From positions 186,001-250,000 of the forward strand of contig NZ_JAHXBU010000093.1 of the NCBI RefSeq assembly GCF_020178975.1: a stretch of DNA of 64,000 nt. Direction: 5' to 3'. Position numbers and translations under genes: made by a program. The DNA comes from Cesiribacter sp. SM1. Its GTDB lineage: Bacteria; Bacteroidota; Bacteroidia; Cytophagales; Cyclobacteriaceae. Positions 45,578-54,403 of this stretch are shown here, piece after piece. Every line of letters starts with the position of its first letter. Within the stretch, counting starts at the first letter, position 1. The notes beneath the pieces are model-generated. The model made no database searches. It was given only the letters and a program-made list of their open reading frames with translations, and was not told where the DNA came from.

Positions 45578-47554
45578 ATGACATTCGACAGAACAAATTT
45601 TTCGGACGAGGAACTGCTGGGCATCTATGAAGCCCTGCTGTGGCCCCGCATGATTGAAGATAAAATGCTGATCTTATTACGGCAGAGTAAGATCAGCAAG
45701 TGGTTTTCTGGAATTGGACAGGAGGCAGTTGCCGTAGGCGCTGCGCTGGCCCTGGAGCCCGATGAATACATTTTGCCGATGCACCGTAACCTGGGCATCT
45801 TTACAACGCGCAATGTACCGTTTGAGCGCTTATTTGCTCAGTTCCAGGGAAAAAAGTCTGGTTTTACCAAAGGCCGCGACCGCTCATTTCATTTTGGAAC
45901 AAAAGAGCATTATATCGTTGGAATGATCTCGCACCTGGGTCCGCAGATGGCCCTGGCCGATGGTATAGCCCTGGCACATAAGCTGGAAGGAGAGAAAAAA
46001 GTAGCATTGGTGTTTACGGGTGATGGAGCCTCTTCCGAAGGTGATTTTCACGAAGCCCTGAATGTGGCAGCCGTTTGGGACTTGCCAGTGATATTTGTGG
46101 TGGAAAACAATGGCTACGGCCTCTCCACCCCCAGCAACGAACAATTCAGGTTTAAACATTTTATAGACAAAGGCCCGGGCTACGGCATGGAAGCCGTACA
46201 GGTAGATGGCAATAATATTCTGGAGGTGTATGGCACCATCAGCAGGCTGGCTACTGAACTGCGCGAAAACCCGCGGCCGGTGCTGGTTGAGGCACTTACC
46301 TTCCGCATGCGCGGCCACGAGGAAGCCTCCGGAACCAAATATGTGCCGCAGGAACTGTTTGAGCAGTGGGGCAAAAAAGATCCTGTAGAAAACTTTGAGC
46401 GCTTTCTGCTGAATGAGGGCGTGCTTAGCCAGGAGCAGCGCGAAAGCATACGCACTGGTATTAGCAGGGAAATAGAGGCGGGGCTGCAGCAGGCTTTTGC
46501 CGAACCCGAACCTGAAGCCAGCACCTTTGAAGAACTGGAAGATATGTATGCGCCTTATGTGCAGCAGGTAATAGCCCCTGCCAGCGACAACAAAGAGGAG
46601 CGCAGGTTTATAGATGCCATTTCGGATGGGCTGCGGCAGAGCATGCAGCGCTACCCGGAGCTGGTGCTCATGGGGCAGGATATTGCCGAATACGGCGGGG
46701 TGTTTAAAATTACCCAGGGCTTTGTAGAAGAGTTTGGCAAGGAACGGGTGCGCAACACGCCGCTCTGCGAATCGGCCATTATAGGTACAGGCCTGGGCCT
46801 GAGCATTAAGGGCCGCAAAGCCATGGTAGAGATGCAGTTTGCCGATTTTGTAACCTGCGGCTTTAACCAGATTGTAAATAACCTGGCAAAGATCCACTAC
46901 CGCTGGGGCCAGAATGCCGATGTGGTGGTGCGTATGCCAACAGGTGCCGGCACGGCGGCAGGGCCTTTTCACTCACAAAGCAACGAGGCCTGGTTTTTCC
47001 ATACCCCCGGCCTTAAAGTGGTATACCCTTCCACCCCTTATGATGCCAAAGGCTTGCTGAATGCCGCCATAGAAGACCCTAACCCGGTTATTTATTTCGA
47101 GCACAAGTTGCTTTACCGCTCCCTGACAGAAGCCATTCCAACCGACTATTACACCTTACCCATAGGCAAGGCCAAAGTAGTGCAGGAGGGCGACGAGGTA
47201 ACTATAATTACCTATGGCATGGGGGTGCACTGGGCAAAGCAGGTGGCAGCACAGGTAGGGGTTTCGGTCCATATTCTGGACCTGCGCACGCTTTTGCCCT
47301 GGGACCAGGAGGCTGTGGCCGATGCAGTAAAGAAAACCGGTAAGGTGCTGGTGCTGCATGAAGATACGCTCACCGGTGGTGTGGGTGGCGAAATTGCCGC
47401 CTGGATTGCCGAACACTGTTTTACCTGGCTGGATGCCCCCGTAATGCGGGAGGCGAGCCTGGATACCGCAGTGCCCTTTGCACCGCCCCTGGAGCAGAAT
47501 TTTCTGCCAAAAGGGCGATTGGCTGGTAAGCTGGAAGCTCTTAAGGCTTTCTAG
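45578..47554 (+). CDS. Fused alpha/beta E1 of a 2-oxoacid dehydrogenase
   Basis: 658 residues from the ATG at 45578. The alpha-type half (about 1-330) carries the thiamine diphosphate motif FTGDGASSEGDFHEALN...VVENNGY. The beta-type half (about 340-658) has GQDIAEYGGVFKITQGF, RNTPLCESAIIGTGLG and the C-terminal transketolase-like domain with LDLRTLLPWD and HEDTLTGGVG. In Bacteroidota such single-chain E1 proteins serve branched-chain or pyruvate-type complexes; the substrate cannot be read from the sequence. lipA, which makes the lipoyl cofactor such complexes need, lies 3 kb downstream. Confidence 0.95.
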   Translation: MTFDRTNFSDEELLGIYEALLWPRMIEDKMLILLRQSKISKWFSGIGQEAVAVGAALALEPDEYILPMHRNLGIFTTRNVPFERLFAQFQGKKSGFTKGRDRSFHFGTKEHYIVGMISHLGPQMALADGIALAHKLEGEKKVALVFTGDGASSEGDFHEALNVAAVWDLPVIFVVENNGYGLSTPSNEQFRFKHFIDKGPGYGMEAVQVDGNNILEVYGTISRLATELRENPRPVLVEALTFRMRGHEEASGTKYVPQELFEQWGKKDPVENFERFLLNEGVLSQEQRESIRTGISREIEAGLQQAFAEPEPEASTFEELEDMYAPYVQQVIAPASDNKEERRFIDAISDGLRQSMQRYPELVLMGQDIAEYGGVFKITQGFVEEFGKERVRNTPLCESAIIGTGLGLSIKGRKAMVEMQFADFVTCGFNQIVNNLAKIHYRWGQNADVVVRMPTGAGTAAGPFHSQSNEAWFFHTPGLKVVYPSTPYDAKGLLNAAIEDPNPVIYFEHKLLYRSLTEAIPTDYYTLPIGKAKVVQEGDEVTIITYGMGVHWAKQVAAQVGVSVHILDLRTLLPWDQEAVADAVKKTGKVLVLHEDTLTGGVGGEIAAWIAEHCFTWLDAPVMREASLDTAVPFAPPLEQNFLPKGRLAGKLEALKAF

Positions 47555-47606
47555 GCGAACTAATCAATAAAAGATTCTGTACTTAACAAAGATTAACAAT
47601 AACGCT

Positions 47607-48872
47607 TTGAAGCGGCTCCATCCATACCGACTTTCCTTTATCCTGCTGATGTTGCTGGGCTGCCTGCTGCTAAGCCAGGGGGCCAGTGCCCAGATTGGCG
47701 ATCCCGATAAGGTGCTCAAAACTGAAAAGCAGAAAAAGAAGCCTAAGAAAAAGAAGCAGAAGGATCCGGACCACTCGCCCAGGGATCGGGCCACCGGTGT
47801 GCGCGAGCGCCAGCGAAAGGTAAAGCGGGAGCCAGGCGACATGAGCTCGGATAAGCCGCTGCCCATGCGCGATGATTATTATAAAGAGGAGCTGAACGAC
47901 AAAAGGAACCTGAAACAGCGTGTGAATAAGGGATCACGGCAGGAGCCAGGTACCCATTACACCGATCGTTCTAAAAAAGACGCCAAGCGTGCCAAAAGCG
48001 GCAATGGCACACAGAGCCAGGGGAATATATCGGTAAAAGAGAAAGATGTTAGCCAGCCCGGGGTTGTGTATAATGCCAAAGACCGGCAGAAGGCCAGCAA
48101 GCGCAGGCAACTTAATGGTACTACCGACCAGGGTAATTTTAAGGTTAAGCAAGAGGATGTTAGCCAGCCTGGCGTGGTGTATAACCGGGAAGATTGGGAG
48201 AAGAAAAGCAGGCGTAAAAAGCTGCCGGGTACCAACGATCAGGGCAACTTTACGGTGAAGGAGCGCGATGTGTACCAGCCCGGTAAAGTTTATAATGCTG
48301 AGGACCGTGAAAAGGCAGCACGTCGCAGAGATTTACGCGGTACTAACAACCAGGGAAACTATAGCGTTAAAAAATCAGAAATGATTGAACCCGGTACCCA
48401 TCACAGCGAGCGCAGTGAAAAGGCGGGTCAACGTTACAGCAGCTATAATGCTGCAAGAAGTGCAGGCCGGTTTACCGTAAAAACTAAATATGTGCGCCAA
48501 CCTGGCGTGCATTGGTCGGAGCGTAAGGCATCTTTCTCTAAGCAGTACAGCAGCACCGAAGCAGCAAGCCATCCCGGAAATATAAGGGTAATGACGCAGC
48601 GCGAAAAAATGAGGCACTACGGTGAGTTATCAGAAAAGGTAAACCAGTACGAGGGTAACCTGAAGGTAAGCAGGCGTGAGCAGGATATGCACCCCAGCGT
48701 GGTGGCCCGCAAAGCAACAACGATGCGCTCTTTAGAACAAAAAGACAGGGCACGCAACCGTAGCCGCCTGTTGAATCGTATCTTTAAGAATAAGGAACAG
48801 CCTAATACAGTGAAGGCTAAAGAAATAAAGCCCCGCTACGATAAAGGCGAAAGCGAAATTTGGTTTGAATAA
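47607..48872 (+). CDS. Secreted basic protein built of 37-residue repeats
   Basis: 421 residues with TTG start (47607), which gives a full signal peptide (cleaved after about ASAQ, residue 29); the next ATG would cut into the leader. A very basic Lys-rich segment (KKKPKKKKQK) follows. From residue 101 the protein consists of repeats with an exact 37-residue period starting at 101, 138, 175, 212, 249, 286 and 323, the last shortened. Core pattern: GN(F/I/Y)xVK then PGxxY or PGxHx, then a charged RxxxxRR turn. No family recognised. Extremely basic, predicted exported; possible nucleic-acid, polysaccharide or cell-wall binding is inference. Ends 2 nt before the bacilliredoxin ATG. Confidence 0.85.
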   Translation: MKRLHPYRLSFILLMLLGCLLLSQGASAQIGDPDKVLKTEKQKKKPKKKKQKDPDHSPRDRATGVRERQRKVKREPGDMSSDKPLPMRDDYYKEELNDKRNLKQRVNKGSRQEPGTHYTDRSKKDAKRAKSGNGTQSQGNISVKEKDVSQPGVVYNAKDRQKASKRRQLNGTTDQGNFKVKQEDVSQPGVVYNREDWEKKSRRKKLPGTNDQGNFTVKERDVYQPGKVYNAEDREKAARRRDLRGTNNQGNYSVKKSEMIEPGTHHSERSEKAGQRYSSYNAARSAGRFTVKTKYVRQPGVHWSERKASFSKQYSSTEAASHPGNIRVMTQREKMRHYGELSEKVNQYEGNLKVSRREQDMHPSVVARKATTMRSLEQKDRARNRSRLLNRIFKNKEQPNTVKAKEIKPRYDKGESEIWFE

Positions 48873-48873
48873 T

Positions 48874-49218
48874 ATGAACTGGAAATCTTTAGATAATAAT
48901 ACTACCCTGGATGAGCTCTCAAACTTAAGCTTTGAGCATCCGGTGGTGATTTTTAAGCACAGCACGCGCTGCCCTATCAGCCATATGGCGTTAAGCTGGT
49001 TTGAGCGTTCCTGGAGCCAGGAAGAGATGGGCGCTGTAGAGCCTTATTACCTCGACCTGATCCAGTACAGGCCTGTTTCTAACAGGGTGGCTGAGGTGTT
49101 TGGCATTCACCACGAATCGCCACAGCTGCTGCTCATCGATAAGGGCGAATGCACCTACCACAGCTCTCACTCCGCTATCTCTTACAAGGAACTGAAAAAA
49201 CAGCTCGGCAAAGAATAA
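48874..49218 (+). CDS. Monothiol bacilliredoxin (YtxJ/BrxC type)
   Basis: 114 residues from the ATG at 48874. Thioredoxin-like fold with FKHSTRCPISHMAL; the single active Cys followed by Pro-Ile-Ser matches the YtxJ-type bacilliredoxins, which remove bacillithiol from oxidised proteins. FERSWSQEE and SPQLLLIDKGECTYHSSHSAIS complete the family pattern. It follows the repeat protein by 1-2 bp, so they are co-transcribed. With bshC upstream, it indicates a working bacillithiol system. Convergent with the OsmC gene, which ends at the next base. Confidence 0.92.
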   Translation: MNWKSLDNNTTLDELSNLSFEHPVVIFKHSTRCPISHMALSWFERSWSQEEMGAVEPYYLDLIQYRPVSNRVAEVFGIHHESPQLLLIDKGECTYHSSHSAISYKELKKQLGKE

Positions 49219-49629
49219 TTAAAAGCCGAAGGTAACGTTTTGTTTGATGTCTGGATGAAGGCTCAGGGCAACCGGGCAGGTAAGGGCCGCTTGTTTGAGC
49301 GCGCTTATTTGCTGCGGGCTAGCTGCAGATGCGCCAGTCCATTCCAGGTGTATATCGATAGCAACAATACGGCGCGGTGGCGCAGGGCTCATATGCTTGG
49401 TAACCCTCCAGCTAAGGCCGCTAAGATCAACCTCATGGCGGGCTGCCCAAATACCCATGATCGTAGCCATGCAGCTGCCCAGTGCAGCGGCAACCAGGTC
49501 TGTAGGCGAAAAAGCTTCGCCCTTACCATTATTATCTGTGGGGGCATCGGTTATGATGGTGGTGCCGGATTTTTCGTGCACGGCCTGTGTACGTAAATTT
49601 CCGCTGTAAAGTCCTGTGCTGGTAGCCAT
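49219..49629 (-). CDS. OsmC-family peroxidase
   Basis: 136 residues with the OsmC/Ohr fold pattern. The first redox Cys is in AALGSCMATIMGIWAA, the second in AALTCPVALSLHPD. In this family the pair reduces organic peroxides. N-terminal GEAFSPTDLVAAALG is also typical. Its stop abuts the bacilliredoxin stop, tail to tail. Soluble, cytoplasmic. It adds to the local theme of thiol and peroxide stress. Confidence 0.92.
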   Translation of the reverse strand: MATSTGLYSGNLRTQAVHEKSGTTIITDAPTDNNGKGEAFSPTDLVAAALGSCMATIMGIWAARHEVDLSGLSWRVTKHMSPAPPRRIVAIDIHLEWTGASAASPQQISALKQAALTCPVALSLHPDIKQNVTFGF

Positions 49630-49702
49630 AAACTACTGCTCTGTTTTTTTGTTATCCTATAAATTACTACCTTCAAACATACACAGTTCCTGATATCTTT
49701 CC

Positions 49703-50434
49703 ATGAAGGGCACAACTTTTTACCTGTATCTGTTCCTTTTGCTGGGGCTCTCTTCGGCCGCATTTGCACAACAGCGTGAGGAAGAGGAAGATAATTATAC
49801 CCGCGAATTTGTGTGGGGTATAAATAAAAACACCAATGGTGGCTACATTGGTGGTATCAATGCAAAGTTTACCCGCAGGCTGCAGGGCGAAACTTTCCGC
49901 TCACTGGGCATCGAAATTGCCAATGTGAAGCATCCCGAAGAAGCGCGGGTAACCTCCATTTACGGGGGTGGCTATATAATGGGCAAAAGTAATTACCTGT
50001 ATTCCGTGCGCTTTAGTTATGGCCTGGAGCGCCTGCTCTTCCGTAAAGCGCCACAGCAGGGGGTGCAGGTGTCTATGCTGGCTTCGGCGGGTCCTACGCT
50101 GGGTATCATAGCACCATATTATATTGAATATGGTACCGGGGGCCTGGTAACTTCGGAGCAGTACGACCCTGCCAATTCCTACCACACCCAAAACTACATT
50201 CATGGTTCCGGCAGGCCACTGGAGGGCATTACTGAAAGCAGCTTTACGGCTGGCCTGCATATTCGCTCGGGCCTGAGCTTTGAGTTTGGCACCTTCAAAT
50301 CAAATGTAAGCGGCCTGGAAATAGGGCTGATGCTGGAGGCTTTTCCTAGTGAGGTTGTGCTGTTGCCGCGTTCCGAAAACAGGTCAATCTTTCCATCGGC
50401 TTATGTAACACTTTTCCATGGCTCACGCCGCTAG
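49703..50434 (+). CDS. Secreted, probable outer-membrane beta-barrel protein
   Basis: 243 residues, signal peptide ending SSAAFAQ. The mature sequence alternates polar and aromatic residues in strands (GGYIGGINAKFTRRL, NYLYSVRFSYGLERL, FTAGLHIRSGLSFEF) and ends with aromatic-containing strand AYVTLFHGSRR, as in small outer-membrane barrels. No named family recognised. Short acidic leader EEEEDNY after the signal peptide. Upstream of lipA by 85 bp in the same direction, but lipA has its own promoter. Confidence 0.78.
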   Translation: MKGTTFYLYLFLLLGLSSAAFAQQREEEEDNYTREFVWGINKNTNGGYIGGINAKFTRRLQGETFRSLGIEIANVKHPEEARVTSIYGGGYIMGKSNYLYSVRFSYGLERLLFRKAPQQGVQVSMLASAGPTLGIIAPYYIEYGTGGLVTSEQYDPANSYHTQNYIHGSGRPLEGITESSFTAGLHIRSGLSFEFGTFKSNVSGLEIGLMLEAFPSEVVLLPRSENRSIFPSAYVTLFHGSRR

Positions 50435-50463
50435 AGCAGGGCTGGGTGTTCTCCTAATTATTC

Positions 50464-50498
50464 GCTACTTTTGTAGCATATAACGCTACCTTTGTAGC
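50464..50498 (+). promoter_or_regulatory. Twin palindromes over the lipA promoter
   Basis: GCTACTTTTGTAGC (50464-50477) and GCTACCTTTGTAGC (50485-50498): 5-bp arms GCTAC/GTAGC around a 4-nt centre, 21 bp apart, which is two helical turns. Each contains a TAnnTTTG-type -7 element. Candidate tandem operator overlapping the lipA promoter. Confidence 0.6.
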
Positions 50499-50505
50499 CA
50501 ATCTT

Positions 50506-50512
50506 AAGGAGG
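50506..50512 (+). promoter_or_regulatory. Strong Shine-Dalgarno of lipA
   Basis: AAGGAGG, 7 nt before the ATG at 50520. A full Shine-Dalgarno is unusual for this phylum, where most genes here have none. Confidence 0.65.
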
Positions 50513-50519
50513 TTTTTCG

Positions 50520-51398
50520 ATGATTGAATTACCCGTTATTTCTGCTGAAGTAACTAAAACAAGAAAGCCCAACTGGCTGCGTGTTAAGCTGCCGGTAGGG
50601 AAAGAATACGCCCGGGTTCGCAAGATTGTAGACGAAAATAAACTGCACACCATTTGCGAGAGTGGTAATTGCCCTAATATGGGTGAGTGCTGGGGTGCCG
50701 GCACTGCTACTTTTATGATCTTAGGCAATGTATGCACACGCTCCTGTAGCTTTTGTGCCGTTGCCACCGGCCGCCCGCCTGAGTACGACCTGGATGAGCC
50801 GCGCAGAGTAGCCGAAGCCATTAAGGTAATGGGTGTTAAGCACGCGGTAATTACCTCGGTGAACCGCGATGAGCTGAAAGACCGCGGTGCCGAAATATGG
50901 TACCAGACGGTTCGCCTGGTAAAAGAACTTTCTCCGGAAACCACTATTGAAACCCTGATTCCCGATACAAAGGGTAATTGGGAGGCCCTGGAGCGTATGA
51001 TCAGCGCCGGCCAGGAAGTGGTAAGCCACAACATGGAAACTGTAGAGCGCCTGTACCGCAGGGTACGTCCGCAGGCAAAGTATGCACGCAGCCTGGAGCA
51101 GATCAGCCGCACCAAAGCCTATGGGAAACGTACCAAATCCGGCATCATGCTGGGCCTTGGCGAAACACAGGAAGAAGTGTTCAGGGCAATGGACGATCTG
51201 GCAGCGCATGGTCTTGATATCCTGACGCTTGGCCAGTACCTACAGCCAACCCGTATGCACATAGAGGTGGCAGAGTTTATTCGCCCCGAGATATTTGAAA
51301 TGTACAAGGAAGAAGGTTTAAAAAGAGGCCTGAAATATGTAGAATCTGGTCCTTTGGTACGTTCTTCTTATCATGCCGAACGGCACGTGCATGTGTAA
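50520..51398 (+). CDS. lipA: Lipoyl synthase
   Basis: 292 residues. Radical-SAM enzyme with the auxiliary cluster motif [13 protein letters not shown] and the radical cluster CTRSCSFC, followed by AVATGRPP, and the C-terminal VRSSYHAE, whose first Ser ligates the auxiliary cluster. It inserts two sulfurs into octanoyl groups on lipoate-dependent proteins such as glycine cleavage H protein and E2 subunits. Full length. Preceded by twin palindromes and a strong Shine-Dalgarno; followed by a terminator, so it is a single-gene unit. Confidence 0.98.
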   Translation: MIELPVISAEVTKTRKPNWLRVKLPVGKEYARVRKIVDENKLHTICESGNCPNMGECWGAGTATFMILGNVCTRSCSFCAVATGRPPEYDLDEPRRVAEAIKVMGVKHAVITSVNRDELKDRGAEIWYQTVRLVKELSPETTIETLIPDTKGNWEALERMISAGQEVVSHNMETVERLYRRVRPQAKYARSLEQISRTKAYGKRTKSGIMLGLGETQEEVFRAMDDLAAHGLDILTLGQYLQPTRMHIEVAEFIRPEIFEMYKEEGLKRGLKYVESGPLVRSSYHAERHVHV

Positions 51399-51422
51399 TT
51401 AGCACTATTCAAAGCCATTTAT

Positions 51423-51449
51423 AAGCCTTTCCTCACCGAAAGGCTTTTT
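51423..51449 (+). terminator. Terminator of lipA
   Basis: AAGCCTTTC (51423-51431) pairs with GAAAGGCTT (51438-51446), loop of 6 nt, then a T-rich tract. Confidence 0.88.
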
Positions 51450-51587
51450 CTTTTTTGTTTTTCCTTACTCTATACAGATTGCGGCAATCCTTGCGTTGTT
51501 ATTGGCGGCGTCACACGCTAGCTTTGTCTCATTAGGTTTTTCATGTAGCAGTAAAAATCCTTTTCGAGAGTTGAAGAATGTGTAAAG

Positions 51588-51612
51588 GCTGCCTCTATGA
51601 GGCAGCTTTTTC
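51588..51612 (+). terminator. Orphan terminator in the leader of a lipoprotein gene
   Basis: GCTGCCTC (51588-51595), loop TAT, GAGGCAGC (51599-51606), then TTTTTC. It lies 140 bp after the lipA terminator and about 20 bp before the next ATG, with no coding region before it. Either the end of a small RNA or an attenuator. Confidence 0.7.
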
Positions 51613-51632
51613 TTTTATAGCAAGTAAGAGAA

Positions 51633-52220
51633 ATGAAGGGAAGAGCTATATTATCTATATTATTGAGTGTAGGCCTGTCATCATGTCTGGAAATTGGTCC
51701 GCAGGCCGAAGAAATAAAACTAAAGGTGCAGGGTTCCGGAGAAACCCATTATACAATAGAAGAAGGAGAGCACCATGCAACGCTAACGTACAAGCCTGTG
51801 GAGGTAAGCACGCTTGGCTTCAGGGCTAAATTTGACAGCTCTGCTATTTATACCACCAAAGATCCACGCAAGCAGGGCGATATAAACAAACTGATGGGGC
51901 TATCTGACTGCAGCGATCAGCACCACACCAACAGTGCCCGCTTTGGCTGGCGCTGGTACAAGGGTGCTTTGCAGATATTAGCGTACAGTTATATCAATGG
52001 GGAGCGTAGCATCAAATATTTAGGAGATGTAAGCCTGGGCGAATACCACAGCTACCGCATTTTGCTGGAAGATGGGGAATATGTTTTCTGGCTCGATGAC
52101 AAGCAGTTTAGCATGCCGCGTGCCTGCAGTGGAAAGGGGGATGGCTATAAGCTTTATCCGTACTTTGGTGGTGAAGAAACTGCCCCGCACGATATTGATG
52201 TGTGGGTGATTGAGGAGTAG
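51633..52220 (+). CDS. Lipoprotein of unknown function
   Basis: 195 residues with a lipoprotein signal: MKGRAILSILLSVGLSSC, lipobox LSSC, Cys18. The mature part is beta-rich (GETHYTIEEGEHHATLTY, WRWYKGALQILAYSYINGERS, SYRILLEDGEYVFWLDD) and recalls a jelly-roll or LamG-like sandwich with three further Cys residues; no family is named with confidence. Preceded by a terminator hairpin in its leader, which may regulate it. Monocistronic by appearance. Confidence 0.75.
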   Translation: MKGRAILSILLSVGLSSCLEIGPQAEEIKLKVQGSGETHYTIEEGEHHATLTYKPVEVSTLGFRAKFDSSAIYTTKDPRKQGDINKLMGLSDCSDQHHTNSARFGWRWYKGALQILAYSYINGERSIKYLGDVSLGEYHSYRILLEDGEYVFWLDDKQFSMPRACSGKGDGYKLYPYFGGEETAPHDIDVWVIEE

Positions 52221-52673
52221 GCAGCGCTCAGGAACTGGCGATGGTAACTGTTGCAGCTGTTCTGCTGCAGCTGCTACAATTATGCCCAATCTTGATACGC
52301 ATATTGTTTTGGGTGTTGTTCCGCTGAAGACTTCTGCTGTATTTCCTAAGTATCAGGATTGGCAGAAAATCCCGCTTAAGAAAGTGTGCCTTGGGGTTCA
52401 CTATAATCAGCTTTTTTACAGACAAAGGGGGCGGCAGGAATGGCTGGATATGTGAGGCCAGCCCTTATTAAGGCTGCGTAAGTGCTACAGCACAGGTTTT
52501 GCGGCTAATCGATTAATAAGAAAGCTCAAGGTCAGTAGAATAAGCAATGCCTGATCTGATAAAATCTGCAGCGACAATCCGATAAGTTTATTACTTTAGG
52601 ATGATGTTTGCTGCAACTACTGCAGGAATTGGTAAAAGACCATCTCCTTAATTCTGTAATAGACTTTTTTACG
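52221..52673. other. 453-bp intergenic stretch
   Basis: A frame at 52210-52455 overlaps the lipoprotein end and is Cys/Ala-repetitive at its start; not accepted as a gene. I see no RNA gene or terminator of note. Confidence 0.5.
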
Positions 52674-53594
52674 ATGAAACAATTACTGTCGCTCCTGTTT
52701 TTTTTCTTTGTTTTGCTTCCGGAAACTATGAGTCAGCATCTAGAACTACCCCTTTGGGAGAGCAATGTACCAAACTACCGCCAGACAGATGAAACAGAAG
52801 TGCAGGAGAGCACTGAGATAGTCCGGATCAGTAAAGTACAGCAGCCGGCAATTGAAGTATTTCTGCCCTCGAAACGAAATGCTACAGGGCAGGCAGTGGT
52901 CGTTTGTCCGGGAGGAGGCTACGGCGTGCTGGCCTATGACTGGGAGGGAACCGACATTGCCAAATGGCTCAACTCAAAGGGTATTGCTGCAGTTGTGCTC
53001 AAATACAGGCTTCCAAATTCTAAATCTGCTGTTGTGCGGCACGAGGTGCCGCTGCAGGATGCACAGCGGGCCATGCGGCTAACCCGTGCTCATGCACAGG
53101 ATTGGAATATAAATGCGGATAAGGTTGGCATTATGGGCTTTTCTGCCGGCGGGCATTTAGCATCAACACTGGGTACTCATTTCGATCAGAAGATGGCTTC
53201 TGATGCTGGCGATGCTGTGGATAAATTAAGTGCCAGGCCAGACTTTATGGTTTTGATTTACCCTGTGATCACCATGAAGGAGACATACACCCACAAAGGC
53301 TCAAGAAACTCCCTGCTGGGCGAAAAGCCGGATCAGAAGCTGGTAGATCTGTACTCCAATGAGCTGCAGGTAAAACCAAATACTCCTCCAACCTTTATAG
53401 TGCATTCTACTGATGATGGCGGTGTACCCGTAGAGAACAGCCTATTGTTTTACCAGGCACTAAAGAACAACAACATACCGGTGGAGATGCACATTTATCC
53501 CACCGGAGGCCATGGCTATTCGCTTGCGCTAAATAGGGGTTATTTACAAACCTGGCCCGACAGGTTGTACGACTGGCTGCAAAACCTGCAGTAA
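52674..53594 (+). CDS. Secreted alpha/beta hydrolase (carbohydrate-esterase-like)
   Basis: 306 residues from the ATG at 52674 (signal peptide MKQLLSLLFFFFVLLPETMS). Alpha/beta hydrolase fold: oxyanion motif VVVCPGGGYGVLAYDWEG, nucleophile elbow GFSAGGHLAS (Ser near residue 164), acid in HSTDDGGVPVENS and catalytic His in PTGGHGYSLA. This is the BD-FAE/acetyl-xylan-esterase-like subfamily frequent in polysaccharide-degrading Bacteroidota. Probable periplasmic deacetylation of sugars; no polysaccharide-utilisation genes are beside it. Confidence 0.92.
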   Translation: MKQLLSLLFFFFVLLPETMSQHLELPLWESNVPNYRQTDETEVQESTEIVRISKVQQPAIEVFLPSKRNATGQAVVVCPGGGYGVLAYDWEGTDIAKWLNSKGIAAVVLKYRLPNSKSAVVRHEVPLQDAQRAMRLTRAHAQDWNINADKVGIMGFSAGGHLASTLGTHFDQKMASDAGDAVDKLSARPDFMVLIYPVITMKETYTHKGSRNSLLGEKPDQKLVDLYSNELQVKPNTPPTFIVHSTDDGGVPVENSLLFYQALKNNNIPVEMHIYPTGGHGYSLALNRGYLQTWPDRLYDWLQNLQ

Positions 53595-53613
53595 AGCTGC
53601 TGCTGCAGCTTTA

Positions 53614-54132
53614 CTACTCTGCTCCCGTAAACCAGCTGCCATACATCACATAGTTGTTGGCTACTTTATCCAGACCGTCAATCTGCTCCTGGCTTAGCTG
53701 CTTTACTTTTTTTGCAGGAATACCAGCATAAATAAAGCCCGATTCGCACACTGTTCTTTCCAGCACAATGGCGCCGGCTGCAATAATGCAATTTTTCTGC
53801 ACCAGTGCATGGTCCATTACTATGGCGCCCATGCCAATAAGCACATTATCTTCTACCGTGCAGCCATGCACAATGGCGTTGTGGCCTATGGATACATTGT
53901 TACCTACCGTAGTGGCCGCTTTCTGATAGGTGCAGTGGATAACTGCACCATCCTGTATGTTGGTTTTATTGCCGATGCGAATGGCATTTACATCGCCCCT
54001 GATTACAGCATTGAACCATACAGAGCAGTCGTTGCCCATTACAACATCGCCTACAATGGTGGCATTGTCGGCTATAAAGCAGTTTTCGCCTGTCTGGGGG
54101 CTAATTCCTTTTACTGGTAATATGAGTGGCAT
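53614..54132 (-). CDS. Gamma-class carbonic-anhydrase-like protein
   Basis: 172 residues of hexapeptide repeats forming a left-handed beta helix (IGNKTNIQDGAVIHC, VGNNVSIGHNAIVHGCTV, IGMGAIVMDHALVQ). The three zinc-ligand His positions are filled (VIHC, GHN and VHG). A C-terminal helix (QEQIDGLDKVANNYV) caps the trimer. YrdA/PaaY-type proteins of this group have carbonic anhydrase or unknown acyl-related activity. Converges with the esterase gene 19 bp away. Confidence 0.92.
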   Translation of the reverse strand: MPLILPVKGISPQTGENCFIADNATIVGDVVMGNDCSVWFNAVIRGDVNAIRIGNKTNIQDGAVIHCTYQKAATTVGNNVSIGHNAIVHGCTVEDNVLIGMGAIVMDHALVQKNCIIAAGAIVLERTVCESGFIYAGIPAKKVKQLSQEQIDGLDKVANNYVMYGSWFTGAE

Positions 54133-54403
54133 GAAGAATATTCTTTGTAGCTGGCTGAAATTACTGAAGAACTTCTTAAATGCATAATACTGCTGCCGCT
54201 AAACAAACGAACCTTTAACTTGTAGCCTTACCGTCTTTTGTTTCGATTTTGAATAGTAGCTATTGAATATATTCAACAAAAAAGGTATGTTGCTGTAACA
54301 ATGGCTTTTGTGCATTTTAAGCCATATTCAGCCACAGCAAACGTGCTTGTTTTCCCGGATAAAAGCCTGTAGAATTTTATTGCCGTTACCACCCTTTATT
54401 GAT

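Noticed and set aside
52210-52455. 81-codon frame after the lipoprotein gene
   Set aside because: Overlaps the real gene end, starts with repetitive Cys/Ala/Arg sequence, no family resemblance.
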